Origin: Bacillota bacterium
GTDB taxonomy: Bacteria; Bacillota; Clostridia; Lachnospirales; Cellulosilyticaceae
Direction: 5' to 3'
Assembly: GCA_023410675.1 (NCBI GenBank)
Contig: JAEYPM010000051.1
Coordinates: 1 to 43,069, forward strand
DNA length: 43,069 nucleotides
Program-made: the position numbers and the translations under genes
The notes under the pieces: model-generated
The model's input: only the letters and a program-made list of their open reading frames with translations
Databases searched by the model: none
What the model was told of the DNA's origin: nothing
Shown: positions 8,559-16,238 of the stretch, piece after piece
Position numbering within the stretch: position 1 is the stretch's first letter
How the letters are laid out: each line of letters opens with the position of its first letter

Positions 8559-8693
8559 CTAATACTTCATTACGTTATCAAAATCTAAAATTTCACTCTG
8601 ATAGTCATTTATATATTTTAATATATCATAATCATCTAACAAATCATATATTAAGTTGACTTGATAGTATAGAATTCTGCTTATAAATATCAT
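8559..8693 (-). CDS. Small acidic ORF coupled to the GTPase gene (44 aa)
   Basis: The ATG at 8693 overlaps the stop codon of the upstream GTPase gene as ATGA, the classic arrangement for translational coupling. The 44 codons encode a Tyr/Asp/Ile-rich peptide (DLLDDYDILKYINDYQSE). No ribosome binding site of its own is apparent. It could be a real coupled small protein or the remnant of a longer gene. No family recognised. Confidence 0.4.
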   Translation of the reverse strand: MIFISRILYYQVNLIYDLLDDYDILKYINDYQSEILDFDNVMKY

Positions 8694-10651
8694 TCTTCAC
8701 CAATTTCCATTATACTATCTGCTTCTTGCCAATCTACCTTATAAGCTTGTCCCTTTGAACAAAAGATCGATGAGGATGAATATTCACTATCTGCTTCTTT
8801 ACGATAACCTATTTGTTCTATCACTTCAATCGGGTTGTCACAAACATCATATCCATCAACATCCATGTAAATAATGCCTTTACCTTTAGTATACGCAGCA
8901 AGTTCTAAACTATAATTCATAAATGTTGCTACAGGGGCTTTCCCTGTGATCACAGCTTTATCTCCTTCTGCATTTGGCGTCTCAAATGTTCCCTGCAGTT
9001 TTTGAATATCTGATAGAACTCTTCCTATAAGGTCTAAAGGAACTTGGATTTTAAATCGATAGTAGGGCTCCAGCAATATATTTTCCGCTTTTTCTAAAGC
9101 TTGTCTTAAAGCTCTGTAGGTTGCTTCTCTAAAATCGCCTCCACTTGTATGCTTAATATGTGCTTTCCCTTGAACTAAGGTAACTTTAACATCTGTAAGA
9201 GCTGATCCTGTTAATAGTCCATGATGTTCTCTTTCAAAAACATGGGTCTTTACAAGATTTTGATTGCCTATACTCAAATCATCCACATGACATATACTTT
9301 CAAAACTTATACCACTTCCTCTTTTTGCCTGTGTAAGTTTAAGGTGTACTTCTGCATAGTGTCCTAATGGCTCAAAATGTCCAGCTCCTCTTACTTGTCC
9401 CTTTATAGTTTCCTTATAGATGATCTCACAATCACCAAATGTAACCTCTAAAAGAAATCTTTCTTTAACAACTGCTTTTAATACTTCAAGTTGAATAGGC
9501 CCCATAACATGAATATGTATTGCCTGAAATTTTTCATCCCAAGTCACGCAAAGTGAAGGGTCTTCTGATTCTAGTATCCTAAATAGCCTTAATACTTCCC
9601 TTGATCTTATGTCACTTCCAAACAGTACTTTGGACTTTAAAGGAGGAATAATCTGATAAGTCGTCTCTTCTTTATGGCTACCAATAAAGCTGCCAATCTG
9701 CTCCTCTTTTAACCCCATAGCTGCAAAAATCTGTCCCGCAACTACTTCTCCTACTGATTCATATTTATTCCCATGATAAATTCTTAGCTCACTTACTTTT
9801 TCCCCTTCTAACGCTAAAGTACTGTTATTATTTGGAATTTTGTCTCTTGCTTTTACTTTGCCACTAAGTGCTTTAATAAAAGTCGTTCTCATTCCTTTAT
9901 CGTCATGCGTAATCTTATAAACCCTTCCTAAAAAAGGCCCTTCCTCTTTATAATCTGTTACAGTTAAATGATGCAGCTGATCTATAAACTCTTCTATTCC
10001 CATATCTTTTAAAGCACTTCCACTTAAAGCTGGAAAAAGTTTATTCTCTTTTATTAATTTTTGCATCGCTCTAATCCAAAGTACTGGATCATATTCTTCT
10101 CTAAAATATCTTTCAAATAACTCTTCATCCCTTTGTGCAACAAATTCTATGACCTCTTCACTTAACATGTTATCATGTAAGTTACCAGTGAGATAACAAA
10201 TATCTTTTGTTAAAGCATTCTTAATCTCTTCTATGACTCTTGGTACATCTGCACCTTCCCTATCTATCTTATTGATAAAGAAAAATGTAGGAATAGCATG
10301 CTTTTTTAGCAATCTCCATACTGTTTCTGTGTGACCTTGTACTCCCTCTACAGCACTGATTATAAGGATTGCATAATCCATAACAGAAAGTGCTCTTTCC
10401 ATCTCACTTGAGAAATCTACATGCCCTGGAGTATCAACTAAATAGTATGTTGCCTCTTTATACTCAAATACAGCTTGTTTTGAAAAAACTGTAATGCCTC
10501 TTTCTTTTTCTATGCCATGATTATCTAAAAAAGTATCTTTATGATCAACTCTTCCTTTTTTTCGTATGCTATGGGTGGCATAAAGAAGTGCTTCTGCAAA
10601 CGTTGTCTTCCCTGCATCTACATGAGCTAATATACCAATTGTCTTATACAT
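8690..10651 (-). CDS. TetM/EF-G-like translational GTPase
   Basis: 653 residues, the size of ribosomal protection proteins. GTPase motifs are complete: G1 AHVDAGKT (9-16), RGITV, DTPGHVDF and NKID. Domains II to V follow, with the late segment ILLEPYYRFKIQVPLDLIG as in TetM. Proteins of this family act on the ribosome: TetM/TetO displace tetracycline using the YSPVSTP loop at the tip of domain IV. That loop is absent here and replaced by KHTSGGDFREATYR, so tetracycline resistance should not be assumed. The start at 10651 has GGAGG 5 nt upstream. It forms a run with the GIY-YIG nuclease gene 49 nt upstream. Confidence 0.85.
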   Translation of the reverse strand: MYKTIGILAHVDAGKTTFAEALLYATHSIRKKGRVDHKDTFLDNHGIEKERGITVFSKQAVFEYKEATYYLVDTPGHVDFSSEMERALSVMDYAILIISAVEGVQGHTETVWRLLKKHAIPTFFFINKIDREGADVPRVIEEIKNALTKDICYLTGNLHDNMLSEEVIEFVAQRDEELFERYFREEYDPVLWIRAMQKLIKENKLFPALSGSALKDMGIEEFIDQLHHLTVTDYKEEGPFLGRVYKITHDDKGMRTTFIKALSGKVKARDKIPNNNSTLALEGEKVSELRIYHGNKYESVGEVVAGQIFAAMGLKEEQIGSFIGSHKEETTYQIIPPLKSKVLFGSDIRSREVLRLFRILESEDPSLCVTWDEKFQAIHIHVMGPIQLEVLKAVVKERFLLEVTFGDCEIIYKETIKGQVRGAGHFEPLGHYAEVHLKLTQAKRGSGISFESICHVDDLSIGNQNLVKTHVFEREHHGLLTGSALTDVKVTLVQGKAHIKHTSGGDFREATYRALRQALEKAENILLEPYYRFKIQVPLDLIGRVLSDIQKLQGTFETPNAEGDKAVITGKAPVATFMNYSLELAAYTKGKGIIYMDVDGYDVCDNPIEVIEQIGYRKEADSEYSSSSIFCSKGQAYKVDWQEADSIMEIGEE

Positions 10652-10700
10652 TTTACCTCCGCCATCTTCTTATTCATCTATTCACACTCGTTAAAGCACT

Positions 10701-11732
10701 TTATCTTTTTATCTTAGTTAATTCACTAAGAAAAATCCCTATTTGATCTTGCTCTTCATCATCATTTAATATCACCATTGTTTTAAATTCTTTATCTTGA
10801 AGTTCTGAGCGAATAATAGACTTAAAATCAAGTTCTTTTTTTTCACTACTTAACGCATCCTGCATGATTTCCATTTGTTTTGCATGAATCAAAAAGCTTT
10901 GTAATGCTTTTCTAGATAGCTTTTTATATTTCCTTTTCAATATAATATTACAATCGTATAGGCAAAAGACCTTGTAACCATCGTCTACCCTTTCACCCAT
11001 TAACATATATTTATCCTTAAAATCATCACCTTTTCTTATATTAAAGCTATATATATATCTTAGATTTGAAAGGATATCTCTATAAATAGCAGCCCTTTCA
11101 AACTTAAAATCATGTGCTGCTAAATTCATTTTATGCTCTAGTTCTTTTAAAAACCTTGCCATACAGTCTTGTTTAGAAAATAATTCAATAAGACAGTTTC
11201 TATTTTGATCAAATGTGTCATCTTCTACAGCTTTTGGAATAGCATGATAGCTAAAAAAGTAAGTATCCTGAGTATTTAATATCGGATATATATTTTCAAA
11301 AAATTTTACTATATTAAGTAATATATTTTGACTCTTATATGGACCAAAACACGCCTCATTTTCTCTATCATTAACTATACTAAGAGGCTTTTGCTTATCT
11401 TTTGTCTCTACTTTAATATATTTATACTTTGCATCATTTTTAAACTGAGTATTATACATAGGTTGTAGTTTTTTAATCAATTCACATTCTAATAGCCTAG
11501 CTTCTAAATGAGTATCCGTAACTATAAAATCTATATCTGCAATATTAAATACCAATCTTTGAATTTTTTTTATTTCATGTTCCGTTGTAAAATAAGATCT
11601 TACCCGTGTTCGTAAGGTTTTACTCTTACCCACATAAATGATATTCCCACTTTTATCTTTCATCTGATAGATGCCTGGTTTCATAGGTATTGTGTCAATC
11701 TTTTGAGCTAAATGCTGAGGTATTCCCGCCAA
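10701..11732 (-). CDS. GIY-YIG nuclease, UvrC N-terminal-half/Cho-like
   Basis: 343 residues starting with the catalytic GIY-YIG domain (MKPGIYQMKDKSGNIIYVGKSK, then LRTRVRSYF), followed by a UVR-type helical motif (AAHDFKFERAAIYRDILS). It matches the first half of UvrC but lacks the C-terminal RNase H-like nuclease and helix-hairpin-helix regions (UvrC is about 600 residues), as in the alternative 3' incision nuclease Cho. The start is a TTG at 11732 with AAGGAAGTG about 9 nt upstream, overlapping the stop of the preceding gene; the first ATG (M17) would cut into the domain. Confidence 0.85.
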   Translation of the reverse strand: MAGIPQHLAQKIDTIPMKPGIYQMKDKSGNIIYVGKSKTLRTRVRSYFTTEHEIKKIQRLVFNIADIDFIVTDTHLEARLLECELIKKLQPMYNTQFKNDAKYKYIKVETKDKQKPLSIVNDRENEACFGPYKSQNILLNIVKFFENIYPILNTQDTYFFSYHAIPKAVEDDTFDQNRNCLIELFSKQDCMARFLKELEHKMNLAAHDFKFERAAIYRDILSNLRYIYSFNIRKGDDFKDKYMLMGERVDDGYKVFCLYDCNIILKRKYKKLSRKALQSFLIHAKQMEIMQDALSSEKKELDFKSIIRSELQDKEFKTMVILNDDEEQDQIGIFLSELTKIKR

Positions 11733-11746
11733 AATGGTTCACTTCC

Positions 11747-12271
11747 TTATTCACCACTATTCGTTTTTGCCATTAAACCAATCATCTCATCAAATGCAAT
11801 CGGTTTATAGTTAATACGTTCAACTGATACACAAAAGCTTTGAGAAGAGTAGTCCTGATAAAGTGGATTAGCATGAACATGCCCAAATATATTAGCATAA
11901 GGCATACTTTTATTGATATATAAAGGTTCATGAGAAAGAATAAACCACTCCTTGTAAATAACAGGATAGTTAATGACCTCATTAAATCCACTACTTTGCC
12001 ACCATGCAAGAGCGTAACTTTTATCATGATTCCCTAATACAAAAACCTTATATCCTTTTAACTTATTGATAATATCCTTTATATATTCCTCGCTTCCCAT
12101 TGCAAAATCTCCTAGAATATATACTTTGTCATCCTTGTTTACTTTCTTATTCCAGTTCTCGATAAGAATAGCATCCATTTCTTGTACATTCTGAAAAGGA
12201 CGTTTTTCATATTGAATAATATTTTGGTGTCCAAAATGTGTATCTGCAATAAAAAAGACCTGTGACAACAT
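11747..12271 (-). CDS. Metallophosphoesterase
   Basis: About 174 residues of the calcineurin-like phosphoesterase fold. Metal ligands are visible in order: FIADTHFGH, ILGDFAMG, VLGNHDKS, ILSHEPL, and NIFGHVHANP. The short single-domain form resembles YfcE/phage-type phosphodiesterases of unknown substrate. The open frame includes a GTG two codons upstream (12277), but AAGAGG is correctly spaced only for the ATG at 12271. Its stop overlaps the ribosome binding site of the GIY-YIG gene, indicating one transcript. Confidence 0.88.
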   Translation of the reverse strand: MLSQVFFIADTHFGHQNIIQYEKRPFQNVQEMDAILIENWNKKVNKDDKVYILGDFAMGSEEYIKDIINKLKGYKVFVLGNHDKSYALAWWQSSGFNEVINYPVIYKEWFILSHEPLYINKSMPYANIFGHVHANPLYQDYSSQSFCVSVERINYKPIAFDEMIGLMAKTNSGE

Positions 12272-12298
12272 CTTCACCCTCTTTACTTACTATTTTCT

Positions 12299-12406
12299 TT
12301 AACTGCTCAAAGCTTTCAATACCCACTTACCATGTTTATAAGTTGAAATCCGTACAATTTGATGCCCCACTAACCATATCTTCTTGATTTTGACGTTCTT
12401 TACCAT
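12299..12406 (-). CDS. Possible small basic ORF or gene remnant (35 aa)
   Basis: ATG at 12406 and stop at 12299, in the gap between the phosphoesterase and a GNAT gene. The 35-residue peptide contains VGHQIVRISTYKHGKWVLKA, which reads like the tail of a beta-sheet protein. The ribosome binding site is poor. It may be the C-terminal remnant of a lost gene; coding is uncertain. Confidence 0.25.
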   Translation of the reverse strand: MVKNVKIKKIWLVGHQIVRISTYKHGKWVLKALSS

Positions 12407-12422
12407 CTTTAACTATTGATAT

Positions 12423-12902
12423 TTAGTTTTGATTATCATATCTCATTGGTGTAAATCTTATTCCATCTTTTACTTGTTCTTCCCCAAATGCTTTAAACCC
12501 AAGGTGTTTATACATTTCAACTGCATAGGGGGATGAATTAACGGTTATATAGTATTCATTTCCGAAGTGTTGATTGACGTTATCTTTAACGAGACCAAAT
12601 AAATGTTTTGCTATTCCTTGTCCATGATATTGTTTATCCACAAAAAACAAACATATATGATTAGGCTTCTTGAGGGCTATGGTCCCAATTATTTTGTCAT
12701 GAAACAAGCATCCATACATCTCTATATTCCCAGCATTCACATTGTTTGTTAGCTGCTCTACATCGATAAACTTTCTGAAAACCTCTATTCCCTCATCTAA
12801 ATACTTAGGGGCTACAAATTCATTAAATACACGCCATACTAGCTCTGATGCCTCATTTAAGTCTGATATCTCTAACTTTTTATAAACTGATTCCTTTAAC
12901 AT
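12423..12902 (-). CDS. GNAT family N-acetyltransferase
   Basis: About 159 residues with the acetyl-CoA binding signature in ICLFFVDKQYHGQGIAKHLF (Q-x-x-G-x-G/A form) and the C-terminal NSSPYAVEMYKHLGFKAFG motif. The substrate is unknown. Two nearby ATGs exist (12911 and 12902); AAAGG lies 9 nt before the second, which I prefer. One of four GNATs in the window. Confidence 0.88.
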   Translation of the reverse strand: MLKESVYKKLEISDLNEASELVWRVFNEFVAPKYLDEGIEVFRKFIDVEQLTNNVNAGNIEMYGCLFHDKIIGTIALKKPNHICLFFVDKQYHGQGIAKHLFGLVKDNVNQHFGNEYYITVNSSPYAVEMYKHLGFKAFGEEQVKDGIRFTPMRYDNQN

Positions 12903-13060
12903 CTTACACATCCTTTATCATGAAAAGTTAAATACAGAGTCAATTATCTTTAATAACATTTTTACCTATAAAATTCACATGTTGAACTGATCCTATATCT
13001 TGTGCATTCTTTATAAAAAATACATCTTAGAATATATACTATGCCTTAAAAATCTAACTT

Positions 13061-13648
13061 CTAATGCTTTGGCCTATAGCGATCACCATAGGCTAATTTT
13101 GCCTTTTTAGTATACTGAGTAATAAAATCAGTTTTCGCCTCTGTATAGTTGTCCCTATGATGCTTATATTTTCCACTTAAACTTATTTTCAACTTGGCGT
13201 ATTCTGCTGCTATTTTAGGATGATCCATAAGGTAATCTCTAAAATATAATTCAGGCCAATCACCTAAATAACGCACATGTAAATGGTACACTTTTTCAGC
13301 GAATCCGCTTGGCGTATAACCTTTATTAAAAGAGAGTTTTGTTTCTGGTTTAAGCTCCCTTTTCATTAAGCTCCAGTCATTATCTGTTAACAAGCTTATA
13401 ATATGATTAAAATCGCATTCCTTATTTAACTCGAGCAAAATATCTACCGTAGGCTTTGCAATTAAGCCTTTAACTACACTGCTTCCAATATGATTGATAC
13501 GATAGATAGCCTCTTTATTTATATAAGCAAGAATGCTATTTTTTTCGCACTCATACCACTCTTTATAGTGCGGGTTATGTTCTTTCAAAATGATAGGGAA
13601 TAACTTCCATAATTCTTCTAAAGACATCTCAGATAACTGTTTTCCCAT
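13061..13648 (-). CDS. GrpB/UPF0157 family protein
   Basis: 195 residues with the family motifs RINHIGSSVVKGLIAKPTVD near the middle and FRDYLMDHPKIAAEYAKLK near the end. The fold is that of minimal nucleotidyltransferases; some members are fused to dephospho-CoA kinase. Substrate unknown. The start at 13648 is preceded by AGGGGAGGCAAAG. Flanked on both sides by GNAT genes. Confidence 0.9.
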   Translation of the reverse strand: MGKQLSEMSLEELWKLFPIILKEHNPHYKEWYECEKNSILAYINKEAIYRINHIGSSVVKGLIAKPTVDILLELNKECDFNHIISLLTDNDWSLMKRELKPETKLSFNKGYTPSGFAEKVYHLHVRYLGDWPELYFRDYLMDHPKIAAEYAKLKISLSGKYKHHRDNYTEAKTDFITQYTKKAKLAYGDRYRPKH

Positions 13649-13678
13649 CTTTGCCTCCCCTATATAAAATTGTGCATA

Positions 13679-14317
13679 CTAAATAACATATGCATGACAT
13701 GCAATCTTAAACTCTTCTTGTGATGGTCTAAATCCTTTTTCCTTCTTTGGAAATAGTTTATCAAACTCAAGGCTTTCCTTTTCATCTAACTGATAGGCAC
13801 TGCTTTCATAAAGCTTCCATGAATGATTGCTAAGTAGTCCTTTTTCTAACTCAAGGGCTAATAGACTAAATGGAAATTTTCCTTCTTCATCACTAATATT
13901 AAGACTTTTTGAACCTACAAAACCATGTTTGCAGTAATTGTAGGGATGCCCAAATATCACAATTATTTTATATCCTAGATCTATAGCTTTTTGCATGGAA
14001 TGTTTAATTAATGCAGATCCTATTCCCTTCCTTTGATATTCTGGAAGGACGCTAACGGGCCCAAAGGTAAGTATGTCTATCTTATCATTATTCTCATTAA
14101 CAAGATAAGATTTTGTATACATAATATTTCCCACTATTTTATCATCTAATAGGGCTACAAAGTCCAGTTCAGGAATAAAATCTGGATGTGTTCTTAAAAT
14201 ATGAACTAAATAATGCTCATCACAACCTGGTACATGAAGGTTCCAAAAAGCTTCTCTTGTTAGCTCCTCAACCTGTCTAAAATCACTTTCCTGTTCATTT
14301 CTTATCTGAATATTCAA
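13679..14317 (-). CDS. GNAT family N-acetyltransferase
   Basis: About 212 residues. The acetyl-CoA motif is clear in LTFGPVSVLPEYQRKGIGSALI, followed by the beta-5 segment GYKIIVIFGHPYNYCKHGFV. This resembles the YhbS/N-acetyltransferase group that acts on unknown small molecules. The open frame begins at a GTG (14326) that abuts the ribosome binding site. The TTG at 14317 has AAGGAG 8 nt upstream and is the likely start. Confidence 0.87.
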   Translation of the reverse strand: MNIQIRNEQESDFRQVEELTREAFWNLHVPGCDEHYLVHILRTHPDFIPELDFVALLDDKIVGNIMYTKSYLVNENNDKIDILTFGPVSVLPEYQRKGIGSALIKHSMQKAIDLGYKIIVIFGHPYNYCKHGFVGSKSLNISDEEGKFPFSLLALELEKGLLSNHSWKLYESSAYQLDEKESLEFDKLFPKKEKGFRPSQEEFKIACHAYVI

Positions 14318-14353
14318 TCCGATCACTCCTTATGCGATTAATAATCTTTAAGC

Positions 14354-15427
14354 TTATTGCTTCATGCTATAATAATATATCTTGTCTTGATCCTTATGAA
14401 ACTTAATGGTCATTGAATTTTTAGATAAGTTATAGACAACAGACCATTGTGCCATATTTGGAATAGCATTTTTCTCTAGCAATGCTAGTGCGTCTTCTAC
14501 AGTTATAACCCCATCACATAAAGATAATGCTTCATTAAATGATGCATATCTTTTATCATAGCCATATTCCAACAACATATTATTATTAAATAAAACTGTA
14601 TTGGTTACTATCTGATAATTACGCGTCATTTTTATGACTTTCATTTCTTCCCCAATATACTCTATTACCACGCAGTTACCTTTTCTATCAGCGATCATAT
14701 AATGGTTCGGATAGGTCTGCTCTTCTTTAATATTGAAATTTGATAATAAACTAATTGCTTCCTCAACATCTCTTGCCTTATCTATAATAACTCTGTTCAC
14801 AGTAAGATCATGTATCGTTATTTTCTCTTTAGCTAACTCCATATTTGGCTCTAAAGGGACTGATGCACTAGCTATTGCCAATCCATATTCATTTATACCA
14901 TCCAGTGTATAATAAGGACTTCCTATTACTGACAATTTTGATAATATACTATTTTCGTCCCATCCTCCTAGAGTTAAATTAACTATGCCTATTGTTCCAT
15001 AGCCATCTTTTGCATTGGTTTCTATAATCCCTGGGATAGCCTGTTCAGTCTCTAAATTCCTAGCTAATATGTAGTCGCCCTCAGGAGTTTTTGCAAAAAA
15101 CGCAGAACATTGATTTTGTCCATATATATACTGCCCGGTGCCTCTTCCTAAATTTTTATTAAGGAAATGGAGTACCTCTTCCCAACTTTCTGCACCTTCA
15201 CTAAGATATTGATCTAATGCATAATCGCCATGATAAACTATTTTATAAATTGGACTACTGCTGATCCTTTTAATTGACAATAACGTACTTATTTCATTAT
15301 AAAATAGACAATAGATAAGAGTACTACTAAAAAGTATGATTCCAAAAAATATCCCCAGAAATATTTTATGTTTTATAACCCTTTTCTTACTTTTCAGTTC
15401 TTCTGGTATGAGTCTATGATCACTCAT
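14354..15427 (-). CDS. Membrane-anchored linear amide C-N hydrolase (choloylglycine/penicillin acylase-like Ntn family)
   Basis: 357 residues. A single N-terminal membrane anchor (IFLGIFFGIILFSSTLIYCLF, residues about 22-42) precedes an extracytoplasmic domain. The candidate nucleophile lies in NQCSAFFAKTPEGDYILARN, matching the Cys-x-x-x-x-x-K-x-x-(D/E)-G-x-x-x-x-x-R-N pattern of this superfamily, with GIVNLTLGGWD and NEYGLAIASAS further on. Members hydrolyse amide bonds (bile salts, penicillin, acyl-homoserine lactones, peptides). An internal rather than N-terminal cysteine means self-processing or peptidase C45-type maturation must be assumed. Substrate unknown. Confidence 0.75.
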   Translation of the reverse strand: MSDHRLIPEELKSKKRVIKHKIFLGIFFGIILFSSTLIYCLFYNEISTLLSIKRISSSPIYKIVYHGDYALDQYLSEGAESWEEVLHFLNKNLGRGTGQYIYGQNQCSAFFAKTPEGDYILARNLETEQAIPGIIETNAKDGYGTIGIVNLTLGGWDENSILSKLSVIGSPYYTLDGINEYGLAIASASVPLEPNMELAKEKITIHDLTVNRVIIDKARDVEEAISLLSNFNIKEEQTYPNHYMIADRKGNCVVIEYIGEEMKVIKMTRNYQIVTNTVLFNNNMLLEYGYDKRYASFNEALSLCDGVITVEDALALLEKNAIPNMAQWSVVYNLSKNSMTIKFHKDQDKIYYYSMKQ

Positions 15428-15456
15428 CTTTTTTCATCTCTCATTTCATTTTCTCC

Positions 15457-15873
15457 CTATTCTCCAATTATTTTTACCAATACAGCTTTGTCTCTTTTTC
15501 CATCAAACTCTCCATAAAATATTTGCTCCCATGGCCCAAAATCTAGTTTTCCATTTGTCACTGCGACAACAACTTCCCTGCCCATGATCGTCCTTTTTAA
15601 ATGTGCATCGGCATTGTCTTCATAGCCATTATGATCATACTGGCTATAAGGCTTTTCTGGTGCAAGTTTTTCTAAAAAACGTTCAAAATCTCTATGAAGT
15701 CCTGACTCATCATCATTAATAAAAATACTTGATGTAATATGCATAGCATTACATAACAGAAGGCCCTCAGCAATACCACTTTCTCTTAAACATGCTTCAA
15801 TCTCACTAGTAATATTGAGAAATGCCCTTCTTGTTTCTGTTTTAAAAATTAATTTTTTTCTATAAGACTTCAT
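15457..15873 (-). CDS. yjbQ: YjbQ/UPF0047 family protein (possible thiamine phosphate synthase activity)
   Basis: 138 residues covering the whole family. Conserved positions include LLCNAMHITSSIFINDDESG, the AHLKRTIMGREVVVAVTNGK stretch and LDFGPWEQIFYGEFDGKRDK. E. coli YjbQ shows weak thiamine phosphate synthase activity in vitro; the true role is unclear. The start at 15873 follows AGAGGAGGTTTAATAG. A good promoter lies 70-100 nt upstream. Confidence 0.92.
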   Translation of the reverse strand: MKSYRKKLIFKTETRRAFLNITSEIEACLRESGIAEGLLLCNAMHITSSIFINDDESGLHRDFERFLEKLAPEKPYSQYDHNGYEDNADAHLKRTIMGREVVVAVTNGKLDFGPWEQIFYGEFDGKRDKAVLVKIIGE

Positions 15874-15941
15874 CTATTAAACCTCCTCTTTAAGCATCAA
15901 AGACTGTTTGTAATAGTACCAATTATCGTTCACATAGTAAG

Positions 15942-15970
15942 ATAATACCATAGTGTAAAAATTGTATCAA
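15942..15970 (-). promoter_or_regulatory. Sigma-A promoter of the yjbQ transcript
   Basis: Minus strand: -35 TTGATA (15965-15970), 17-nt spacer, -10 TATTAT (15942-15947). It sits between the terminator of the feo operon and yjbQ, so it is the first promoter of the downstream minus-strand run. Confidence 0.7.
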
Positions 15971-16009
15971 CGTTCCTTAGGCTATGTAGCTAATATACAT
16001 GAAAAAGAA

Positions 16010-16059
16010 AACAAAAAAACTTCCCAAGTGAAGAATCATTCTTTTCTACTTGAGAAGTT
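16010..16059 (-). terminator. Intrinsic terminator of the feo operon
   Basis: Minus strand: AACTTC plus TCAAGT pairs with ACTTGGGAAGTT across 16018-16059 in a long interrupted stem with an inner GAAAAGAA/TTCTTC region. It is followed by a run of T (TTTTTTTG). It lies 16 nt past the small Cys-rich gene. Confidence 0.8.
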
Positions 16060-16074
16060 GTGTGACCATACTAT

Positions 16075-16227
16075 TTATTTCTGCTCGTGATGAGCACTAC
16101 ATTTACCATTCATAGGGCAAGATGGGCAACCTGAGCATTTTACATTGTTTTTCTTATCCTTATAAATTTTATAAATTGCACCACATATCACCGCAAGTAT
16201 AAGGGCACCTACTATAATATTACCCAT
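16075..16227 (-). CDS. FeoB-associated Cys-rich membrane protein
   Basis: 50 residues: an N-terminal membrane helix (NIIVGALILAVICGAIYKIY) followed by a short cytosolic tail with the cysteine cluster KCSGCPSCPMNGKCSAHH. This is the layout of the small FeoB-associated proteins found after feoB in Clostridia, functionally comparable to FeoC. The start at 16227 has AGGAGGGATTATT. It lies 11 nt after feoB and just before the operon terminator. Confidence 0.9.
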   Translation of the reverse strand: MGNIIVGALILAVICGAIYKIYKDKKNNVKCSGCPSCPMNGKCSAHHEQK

Positions 16228-16238
16228 AATAATCCCTC

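Noticed and set aside
8690..10651. Tetracycline resistance gene
   Set aside because: Overall TetM-like, but the functional domain IV loop is missing, so resistance is not supported by the sequence.
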